Source: Tritrichomonas foetus (taxonomy: Eukaryota > Parabasalia > Tritrichomonadida > Tritrichomonadidae). From it: a stretch of 13,509 bases of DNA. The notes under the pieces were generated by a model. The model saw only the letters and a program-made list of their open reading frames with translations. It was not told where the DNA came from and did not search any database. Both the position numbers and the translations under genes were made by a program. The stretch spans positions 1 to 13,509 of the forward strand of contig MLAK01000353.1 of assembly GCA_001839685.1 (NCBI GenBank), read 5' to 3'. Below are positions 7,216-13,509 of the stretch, piece by piece (positions within the stretch are counted from its first letter, which is position 1; the number at the start of each line of letters is the position of its first letter).

Positions 7216-10200
7216 ATGAATGTGAATCGTAGGGAAACGTCGAATCGGAGATCTACTGCCATTTCGTCAGGCAGTATGAATTCAGGAGGCGGCACGAAAT
7301 ACAACGGTCTCATTCAGATTTCCAAATACAAAATATTTCTGAAAGATCTTGGATTCCTTTTTTCTTACGTTCAAATCACCTCGCCGCACTATAGTATTCT
7401 CCACAAAGTCATCACCATCATTCGACTGCTCCAAATCGTCGGGCCATCACTAAATTTTAATAATAAGCTAATTTGGCCAAAGGGAACAATCGCGGGGTCC
7501 GCATCGAGCTGGGCTTCTTTGTTTTTTCAGATCGTGCCGGCAGATTACGTCGATGCATCGCGCCGTGGATTTTCAATATTATTTATCGTTCTCGCAATCC
7601 TGATGATAATATTTGTGATAGTCAGCAGCAGTTATTATAAGAAGAATGCAAATTTGTCACCAATTGTGTCAAACGTGATATTTCTATATTATTCAATTTT
7701 TCCGCACATTATGCAATTGCCTGTGGCCAATAATATATGCGTGAATTTTTCACAGTACGCATTTTTTGGCAAAGAACTGTCAACAACGAATTGGGTGATT
7801 ATTATATTCAGCATTTGCGTGATTTTCATTCAGACGTATTTCGTAATGTCAATTACAAGACAAACGATCGCTATATATTTCGTAATTTTAGTGATTTCTA
7901 CAATAGTTTTCAAAATTTATACTACACGATCTTTAATGTTACTTGATAGAATTCAAGATGATATTGATGAATTCGATAACAAGATTAAATATTTAAATGT
8001 GGGATTGAATTTAATGCAAATTGGATTCAAATACGGTCATTGTTTATGCGTTGATTTCCGATTCTGTAAATTAATGATTGAAAAGTGGAAATTAACACCT
8101 GATGTATGGTTTGCTTATGCTAAATATTCAGCAATCTTTCCAGAAGAAAATACCACTTTGGAAATGATCTTTATTGCTATTCATAAAAACAAAATCAAAG
8201 GAAGCTTAAGCCGATCAATTAAAACTCAATGTATATTCATCAGCAAAATGAGAGAAAACACTTTAAGTAATACACTAAAGTCTAAAATTAACAAAATTGC
8301 TAAGCAAACCAATGGAGCCAAACATAAACTTAGACATGTCTGGGATGTTGTGATTCAAGGAAACATGGGTGAAATTGAAAATGCGACTAAAAGAGCAATT
8401 TCTACAATTGATCATGTTGATGCTGAATACAAACGACTTTTACGAGAATATCCAAACAATCGTTTTGTCACACGGTCTTATTCTCGTTTTCTTTTTGAGT
8501 TAAAAGCTGATTATCAAGGTGCATCTGATATGGTGAATAAAACAAGATTATTACAACGTGGAATTACAGTTAACGAAGATTATTGCCATAATTATGGAAT
8601 GTCGATATTCTCGAAAATTCCTGCACATATTCAACTTTTGAAGAATGGAAATGATATGACCGAATCTAACCTTTCTTTCGCCAGTGATATAGAAGCTGAA
8701 GAAAATATGGCTCAAATTAATGAAGAAAGCCAAATTTTGTCAAATAAAATTGAAAATTTAAGGATTCCAGGAACTTCAAATACAATTATTTTAAGGATAT
8801 TATTATTGATTTTGGTATTTATTATTCCAATCATTGGAATGATTATCGGATTAATTGTATTTATTAAGAACTTAGCCGAACCTATTCCTTATTTAAGACA
8901 ATTAGTTGCCCTTAGAAACAGATTATCTCAAATTGCTGCATTCTCTCTTCGTTATTTATGCATACAAAAAGGTTATCTTCCAAATGTTGTTTATCGAAAA
9001 GCTGATCCACCTGATCCAGTCGGTGGAACATGGGACCTACGCGAACAAATTTCCTATGTTCTTAGTGAAGCGACTCGCATTTCCCAACAATTAAATTTAT
9101 ATCAAAAAATCGGAATTAATGATGTTTATTTACATGAAGTATATAAAGTTAGTTTTACTTCATCGTTGAAATATTATTTCTATACAAAAAAGACTAATTA
9201 TACAATTTATCAAATGAGTTTCCAAGGAATTTCAATTGATTATGTGGTTCAAATTTCAGCTGTATTAAATATGAATTTAAATGAGAGTGATATTAGAGAT
9301 TCTAGCTATACCCTAAATTTAATTAAGAATACATATGATTTGATATATATATTACGTGAATGCTTCCAGAAATTTACACTTTATTATAATGAAATTGATG
9401 ATAAAGCTGTCTTTTTAATGAAAATTTTACTCATTTCTTTGCTACTTTTGAGTGCCATAGTCTTTATCTCATCTGCAGCTGTAGAAGTTTATTGGTTACA
9501 GAACAGCAAAAAATCAGCTTATAAATGTATCATGTCTTTACCTAAAAATTGTATTTCACAGCTCACTGAAAGCTTAAGAGCCATTAAAAAAGAAGTATCA
9601 ACGCAGTCATCCACTGATACAAATGAAGAAATTAATAAACAAGAAGAAAACATTCTTAAAGTGTTTAGCTCAGGTGGAATGAGTAGTACAAAATATGGTG
9701 ACATTGTTCCCATAGTTATAATTACAGTTTTTGTGATGGGGATGAATATGGTATGCTTTTATCTCTTCTCTAATGCTATTAAACAACTCACACTTATTAT
9801 GTTGCGTAATGCTCCTCATTTAATTAATGCAGGTGGTGCCTATGCAGGAAAACAAGCATCAATTTATTATTTGGATCTTTTCATTTTATCAAATTCACCA
9901 GGTGAAATTGATTTATTACCTCCTGATAAATATGCACAGTATGTTACTGACCTTGGAACACTAAGTAATACTTTATATCAAGCATTAAGATATGGTGATA
10001 CAATGGTAAAACCATTCCAAGGATTTGCGAGCGCACTTCAACTTTCAAAAGATGCTATAACATGTGAAGATAAGTATGCATATCAAAGCACTTATATCGA
10101 TGTAACAAGTTGTTTTGATGCTGATATGGTTTTTTCATCAATAAGTGTCTTTGTTGATTATGTTTTATCACCTTATTTTGTAACAGGAAAAGATATTACA

Positions 10201-11673
10201 CCAGATAATGCGTATGTTTCGAATTTATGGACTCTGCTAGTATTTCCGTTATATACACATTTATTTATGCCTATCCTTGATGACATATTACCAGAGATTG
10301 GTAAATCATCGTTAAATGAGATCATGAATATTTTAATGATTGTTCTCCCACTTGCTATCATCTCTATATTATTCGAAATTGTTGCTGTCATCTGGACTAA
10401 ACATATAGAGAGTCATATTCGTGCTGTTTTAAAGCTCCTCCTTCATTGTCCACCTGATGTTGTTATATCAAACAGTAAAATCATGAAGGTTCTCTCAGGA
10501 AACTTATCAGCTGAACAAATTGAAATAACATCTCGTGATAATTCATTTTATGATAATTTATTAGAAAACCTTTCCCAAGCAATTGTTTATACTGATCAAA
10601 ATGGAATAATTGAACAAATGAATAAACAATGTCGTAAAATTTTTAATGTCTCAGATGAAGATGAGTATAAAGGAAAACAACTTAAAGACTTCTTGAATAA
10701 ATTTGAAGGAGATATTGAATCAATCTTAAGTAACAATTCAGATCCAAATATCAATAATAGTAATAACAATATAAACAATGTAAGCTCAAATACTATTCCA
10801 AATAATACTAATTTAAAGAATACTCAAGGATATAGTCAAAATTTAAATACTACTGCAAACTATCAAACGAATTCTACTGCTACAATCTTATCCTTAAAAC
10901 TCAATGATGAAAAATTAATGTTCCGAGTAGTTAAAAACATTTGTAATCAAAAACTAGTTATTACTTTACAAGATGTAACTGCAGCAAATCGGTATCAAAA
11001 TTTAATTAATGAAGAACGAGCAAAGAGTGATCAATTACTTAGTTCAATCTTACCACCTTCTTTAGTTTCACGCGTTCAATCTGGTGAAACTAATATTTCA
11101 TTTGCTGTTCAATCAGTAACAATTCTATTTTTAGATATTGTTTCATTTACACAATGGTGTGGAAATTTACCAGCAGATAAAGTTCTGAAAACATTGAATT
11201 TAATGTTTAAGAAATTGGATTTAAATGTTGCTAAGAACCCAACAATGATGAAAATCAAATGTATTGGTGATTGTTACATGGCAGCAGGTGGTGTCTTCAG
11301 CAAAGTGAATCAACCAGCTGAACATGCAAAAGAAGGTGTTAATTTTGGATTAGATGCTTTAGACAGCATTCAAGAAATTAATAAAGAATTGAATGAAAGC
11401 CTCCAAATTCGTGTTGGTATTAATACTGGTGGTCCAATCGTCGCCGGTGTTTTGGGAATTGGTAAGCCAACATTTGAAATTCTCGGCCCAGCTATTAATA
11501 TGGCTCAAGAAATGCAGGATAATGGAATTCCAATGAAGGTTCATATTTCGCGAAATGTGTATGAACTTGTGTATGGTGACTCATTTGATATTCAAGAGCG
11601 TGGAACTGTTGAAGTCAAAGGTGGAAGTGTAGTTACTTATTTAGTGAATGGAAGAAAGAATCAAAAGGAATAA
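7216..11673 (+). CDS. Multi-pass membrane class III nucleotidyl (probably adenylate) cyclase with PAS-like domain
   Basis: A 1485-residue membrane cyclase predicted to make cAMP from ATP. Likely membrane segments: about 118-138, 150-170 (weaker), 193-213, 216-235, 523-550, 732-756, 829-853 and 1038-1061. Residues 240-520 are soluble and helical, with TPR/HAT-like units (YKRLLREYPNN, SYSRFLFELKADYQGA at about 405-436). Residues 551-730 and 854-1037 fit extracellular regions, a topology that puts the C-terminus in the cytosol. A PAS-like fold (about 1108-1255) is split by an Asn-rich insert (1173-1218). It is followed by a linker with LLSSILPPSL (1274-1283), typical just before cyclase domains. 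In the catalytic domain (about 1297-1480) both metal Asp are present (Asp1307 in FLDIVSF, Asp1352 in IGDCYM). Lys1348 sits at the adenine-recognition position, its usual Asp partner is Glu1421, and the transition-state Asn is Asn1428, but the expected Arg is Glu1432. Large cyclases of this layout are an expanded trichomonad family. ATG 7216 is the first of the frame. Confidence 0.9.
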   Translation: MNVNRRETSNRRSTAISSGSMNSGGGTKYNGLIQISKYKIFLKDLGFLFSYVQITSPHYSILHKVITIIRLLQIVGPSLNFNNKLIWPKGTIAGSASSWASLFFQIVPADYVDASRRGFSILFIVLAILMIIFVIVSSSYYKKNANLSPIVSNVIFLYYSIFPHIMQLPVANNICVNFSQYAFFGKELSTTNWVIIIFSICVIFIQTYFVMSITRQTIAIYFVILVISTIVFKIYTTRSLMLLDRIQDDIDEFDNKIKYLNVGLNLMQIGFKYGHCLCVDFRFCKLMIEKWKLTPDVWFAYAKYSAIFPEENTTLEMIFIAIHKNKIKGSLSRSIKTQCIFISKMRENTLSNTLKSKINKIAKQTNGAKHKLRHVWDVVIQGNMGEIENATKRAISTIDHVDAEYKRLLREYPNNRFVTRSYSRFLFELKADYQGASDMVNKTRLLQRGITVNEDYCHNYGMSIFSKIPAHIQLLKNGNDMTESNLSFASDIEAEENMAQINEESQILSNKIENLRIPGTSNTIILRILLLILVFIIPIIGMIIGLIVFIKNLAEPIPYLRQLVALRNRLSQIAAFSLRYLCIQKGYLPNVVYRKADPPDPVGGTWDLREQISYVLSEATRISQQLNLYQKIGINDVYLHEVYKVSFTSSLKYYFYTKKTNYTIYQMSFQGISIDYVVQISAVLNMNLNESDIRDSSYTLNLIKNTYDLIYILRECFQKFTLYYNEIDDKAVFLMKILLISLLLLSAIVFISSAAVEVYWLQNSKKSAYKCIMSLPKNCISQLTESLRAIKKEVSTQSSTDTNEEINKQEENILKVFSSGGMSSTKYGDIVPIVIITVFVMGMNMVCFYLFSNAIKQLTLIMLRNAPHLINAGGAYAGKQASIYYLDLFILSNSPGEIDLLPPDKYAQYVTDLGTLSNTLYQALRYGDTMVKPFQGFASALQLSKDAITCEDKYAYQSTYIDVTSCFDADMVFSSISVFVDYVLSPYFVTGKDITPDNAYVSNLWTLLVFPLYTHLFMPILDDILPEIGKSSLNEIMNILMIVLPLAIISILFEIVAVIWTKHIESHIRAVLKLLLHCPPDVVISNSKIMKVLSGNLSAEQIEITSRDNSFYDNLLENLSQAIVYTDQNGIIEQMNKQCRKIFNVSDEDEYKGKQLKDFLNKFEGDIESILSNNSDPNINNSNNNINNVSSNTIPNNTNLKNTQGYSQNLNTTANYQTNSTATILSLKLNDEKLMFRVVKNICNQKLVITLQDVTAANRYQNLINEERAKSDQLLSSILPPSLVSRVQSGETNISFAVQSVTILFLDIVSFTQWCGNLPADKVLKTLNLMFKKLDLNVAKNPTMMKIKCIGDCYMAAGGVFSKVNQPAEHAKEGVNFGLDALDSIQEINKELNESLQIRVGINTGGPIVAGVLGIGKPTFEILGPAINMAQEMQDNGIPMKVHISRNVYELVYGDSFDIQERGTVEVKGGSVVTYLVNGRKNQKE
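10732..10869 (+). repeat. Asn-rich low-complexity insert in the PAS-like domain
   Basis: Residues 1173-1218 of the cyclase are mostly Asn, Ser and Thr, encoded by AAT/AAC-rich DNA. The insert lies between the N-terminal half of the PAS-like fold (ending near SI at 1169-1170) and its C-terminal strands (TATILSLKL onward). Such inserts usually form surface loops and are prone to length change. Confidence 0.65.
11118..11656 (+). other. Class III cyclase catalytic domain
   Basis: This covers roughly residues 1302-1480. Motifs in order are LFLDIVSFTQW (first metal Asp1307), KIKCIGDCYMAAGG (Lys1348 and second metal Asp1352), RVGINTGGPIVAGVLG (1399-1414), FEILGPAINMAQEM (Glu1421, Asn1428, Glu1432) and VKGG (1467-1470). 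One catalytic domain per chain implies that the active enzyme is a homodimer or pairs with another cyclase. Confidence 0.85.
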
Positions 11674-12126
11674 TCAAATTTTTGGATTTTATGTAAAAAA
11701 ATATTAATTCGGTTATTTTTTGATCAACATCTCATTTTTATATTTCTAGTATTATTATCATTACTGGTTTTGAATTGATGGAGATCGAGAAGTGGAATCG
11801 AAAATGATGTGACACAAAAAATTGAATGATATTCTATAATTTCTGAATTAGCAAAACTTTTTCTTTTAATGATTACCTGTTCTATTCAAAATCGAACCAT
11901 TTATGAATAGAAATAATTTGCGAGAGATAGATTTCTGCAAAAATTTGCAAAAGAAACTCTCAAAAGACGTTCTCAAAAGAAAATCGTTGTAGAAAAAATA
12001 AGAAAAATTTTATATTACAAAACGCAAAGATGACATGTGATCATTCATCGATCAATTATGTATTGAAAATATTCAATGAAGTTATCACAAATCAAATTCA
12101 ATCGTTTTTCAATCAAAAAACATCAA
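11674..12126. other. Spacer between the cyclase and G alpha genes
   Basis: This is AT-rich non-coding sequence of about 450 bases. TAAA at 11694-11697, 21 bases after the cyclase stop, is a possible polyadenylation signal. TCATTCATCGATC near 12041 contains an Inr-like TCATT. TCAATCG (12098-12104) and TCAATCAAA (12109-12117) lie just before the chosen G alpha start. No gene or RNA was seen. Confidence 0.5.
12098..12126 (+). promoter_or_regulatory. Candidate initiator-like region of the G alpha gene
   Basis: TCAATCG at 12098-12104 and TCAATCAAA at 12109-12117 lie 10-29 bases before the ATG at 12127, the distance at which trichomonad initiators normally lie. The second is identical to the nine bases before the ATG of the kinase-Sel1 gene (372-380). 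If transcription begins here, the upstream ATG at 12076 would not be in the mRNA, which would agree with the MGC start. This is inference. Confidence 0.25.
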
Positions 12127-13326
12127 ATGGGTTGCTTCTTCAGTACGCCAAAAAAAAACCCAAACATCAGTAACAAAACAATTCCCCTAAACGATAACAG
12201 CAACTACACAGGTGACTCCAATAACAACTCCAGTTACTCTCCTTCTCCGATTATTGATACCTCATATCCGAATTCCAATTCGTCCTCTAAATTGGTCATC
12301 AAAGCAGCCGAATTTGAGCCAGGCGAGCAGGGAGTCAAAGTTCTCATGCTTGGCGCCGGAGAGTGCGGTAAAACGACAATATGGAGGCAAATCAAAATAT
12401 CGAAGTTTGGTGGATTTTCAGAAGACGAAAAAATGGCAAATGCATCTGCAATAAAAATCTCTTTAATCGGTGACATCAAAGTCATGGTCGACTATTTGAA
12501 ATCATCTGGCCATAATCTTCCCGATTATCTCTCTCAAAACATCGATACAATCAATGATCTCAACGTTATTGATGACGAGCTAACCCCAGAAATAGCCGAC
12601 GTCATCGACGAGTTATGGCAAAATCCGGTATTCAATACGACAATTTACGAAGAAGTCTTTAACAGTTCAGTTGGAATCGGCGAATATGCATCTTTCTTTT
12701 TCGACAACGTGAAAAGGATCGCAGAAACAGATTACTTGCCAACAAACGAAGATTTGCTAAAAGTTCGATTTAGAACAACTGGAATTAATACTATGACTTT
12801 TTCAATAGATAACCGCACATCAAATAATTTGAATGAAAATAAAACGGTTAAAGCCACTTTAGTTGATGTTGGCGGACAACAAAGTGAAAGGAGAAAATGG
12901 GGTCAATTATTTAAGAATGTGAGTTATTTAATGTTTGTTGTTTCTCTTTCAGATTTCGATCAAAAATGCTTCGAAGAATCTGATTTGAGTCGCACTGAAG
13001 ACTCACTTAAACTTTTCGAAAGTATCGTTAATACAGAAGTATTCAAAAATACACCATTTTTCCTTGTTCTGAATAAAAAGGACCTCTTCATCCAAAAACT
13101 GAAAGCCAAGCCAGAAGAGTTCAAAAAGACATATCCAAATTTCACTGGAAATGTTGCAAATTACGCCGAATGTTTCGAACATGTTAAAAATGAATTTCTA
13201 AAGCGTGCTGGAGAAAGGGCTCAAGGTGCAGAAATTGTTGCATGTGAAGCGTGCGCGATGGAAGAGGCCAGCATATCCGAACTTTTCGAAATGGTGACAG
13301 AAAGGATTGCTTCACCTAAATGTTGA
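12127..13326 (+). CDS. Heterotrimeric G-protein alpha subunit
   Basis: A 399-residue GTP-binding and hydrolysing switch, expected on the inner face of the plasma membrane. The open frame starts at 12076, but the Met at 12127 is followed by Gly-Cys (MGCFFSTPKK), the classic myristoylation plus palmitoylation signal of G alpha proteins, so I chose 12127. Motifs in order: P-loop GAGECGKTT (76-84), helical domain (about 98-205), switch I VRFRTTGI with catalytic Arg214 and Mg-binding Thr217/218 region, switch II DVGGQQSERRKW with catalytic Gln251, NKKD (316-319) for guanine, and EACAM (374-378) in place of TCAT. All GTPase residues are present, so cycling should be normal. Oddities: residues 10-60 are Asn/Ser/Pro-rich with no evident αN helix (the usual beta-gamma contact), the P-loop Ser is Cys80, and after the ACAM motif the chain is about six residues shorter than animal G alpha, ending in PKC. 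Upstream partner receptors are not identifiable from this window. Confidence 0.92.
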   Translation: MGCFFSTPKKNPNISNKTIPLNDNSNYTGDSNNNSSYSPSPIIDTSYPNSNSSSKLVIKAAEFEPGEQGVKVLMLGAGECGKTTIWRQIKISKFGGFSEDEKMANASAIKISLIGDIKVMVDYLKSSGHNLPDYLSQNIDTINDLNVIDDELTPEIADVIDELWQNPVFNTTIYEEVFNSSVGIGEYASFFFDNVKRIAETDYLPTNEDLLKVRFRTTGINTMTFSIDNRTSNNLNENKTVKATLVDVGGQQSERRKWGQLFKNVSYLMFVVSLSDFDQKCFEESDLSRTEDSLKLFESIVNTEVFKNTPFFLVLNKKDLFIQKLKAKPEEFKKTYPNFTGNVANYAECFEHVKNEFLKRAGERAQGAEIVACEACAMEEASISELFEMVTERIASPKC

Positions 13327-13348
13327 TTTCATTATTTTATTTTTCATC

Positions 13349-13352
13349 TAAA
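13349..13352 (+). terminator. Candidate TAAA 3'-end signal of the G alpha gene
   Basis: TAAA lies 23 bases after the TGA stop, close to the 21-base distance seen after the cyclase stop. This is consistent with a trichomonad polyadenylation signal but is a very short motif in AT-rich DNA. Confidence 0.25.
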
Positions 13353-13404
13353 CTACTATAGTATAAATTGATTCTTCAATAATTCTCTTTGTATCATTTC
13401 CAAA

Positions 13405-13461
13405 AAAATGTTTTCAATCAAGTAAATTCTAATCATCAAAATGTTTTCAATCAAGTAAATT
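13405..13461. repeat. 24-bp direct repeat (33-bp spacing)
   Basis: Twenty-four identical bases occur at 13405-13428 and 13438-13461, beginning AAAATGTTTTCAATCAAG and ending TAAATT, separated by nine bases. The exact identity in non-coding DNA points to a recent local duplication. Confidence 0.85.
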
Positions 13462-13466
13462 ATAAA

Positions 13467-13509
13467 AATCAAGAAAATAAGAAGAATCAAGGAAATAAGA
13501 AGAATCAAG
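13467..13509. repeat. 18-bp tandem repeat running off the window end
   Basis: Two units, AATCAAGAAAATAAGAAG (13467-13484) and AATCAAGGAAATAAGAAG (13485-13502), differ at one base. A third begins with AATCAAG at 13503 and is cut by the window edge, so the array length is unknown. Confidence 0.85.

Noticed and set aside
12076..12126. Upstream ATG of the G alpha open frame as the start
   Set aside because: Starting there would put 17 basic residues in front of the MGC acylation signal that nearly all membrane G alpha proteins begin with.
13351..13366. ACTATAGTAT palindrome-like stretch after the G alpha stop
   Set aside because: It is a short A/T-rich palindrome expected by chance in this composition.

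Overview
The window looks like nuclear DNA from a parabasalid protist, most likely a trichomonad (Tritrichomonas- or Trichomonas-like). Spacers are very AT-rich with long A/T runs. The four large genes are uninterrupted by introns and use the standard code. 5' leaders appear short, TAAA-type 3' signals lie at or just after the stops, and the protein families (TKL-like kinase with Sel1 repeats, large multi-pass PAS-cyclase) are ones known to be expanded in trichomonads. The genus is an inference from style, because no marker gene is present.

Layout: 1-380 is the upstream spacer of gene 1, with a strong hairpin at its left edge. 381-4547 (+) encodes a 1388-residue protein made of a degenerate kinase domain, a long disordered middle with an Arg/Ser-rich tract, and C-terminal Sel1 repeats. 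4548-5092 is a convergent 3'-3' spacer with hairpins and a short tandem repeat. 5093-5800 (-) encodes a seven-pass PAQR/haemolysin-III-family membrane protein. 5801-7215 is a divergent 5'-5' spacer of about 1.4 kb with no convincing gene. 7216-11673 (+) encodes a 1485-residue multi-pass class III nucleotidyl cyclase with a PAS-like domain. 11674-12126 is a spacer. 12127-13326 (+) encodes a heterotrimeric G-protein alpha subunit; its start is fixed by an N-terminal MGC acylation signal, not by the longest open frame. 13327-13509 is a repeat-rich tail running off the window.

Functionally, three neighbours (PAQR-type membrane protein, membrane cyclase, G alpha) are classes of component used in membrane-to-cAMP signalling, and the fourth is a kinase-like scaffold. 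This co-location is suggestive only, since gene order in such genomes is a weak guide to function. The main oddities are at the protein level: a kinase lacking its catalytic Asp and fused to an RS domain and Sel1 repeats; a cyclase with Lys/Glu at the base-recognition positions and Glu where the transition-state Arg should be; a G alpha lacking a recognisable beta-gamma-binding N-terminal helix and the last receptor-contact residues; and a PAQR protein with a complete Ser/His/Asp/His/His metal-hydrolase site.
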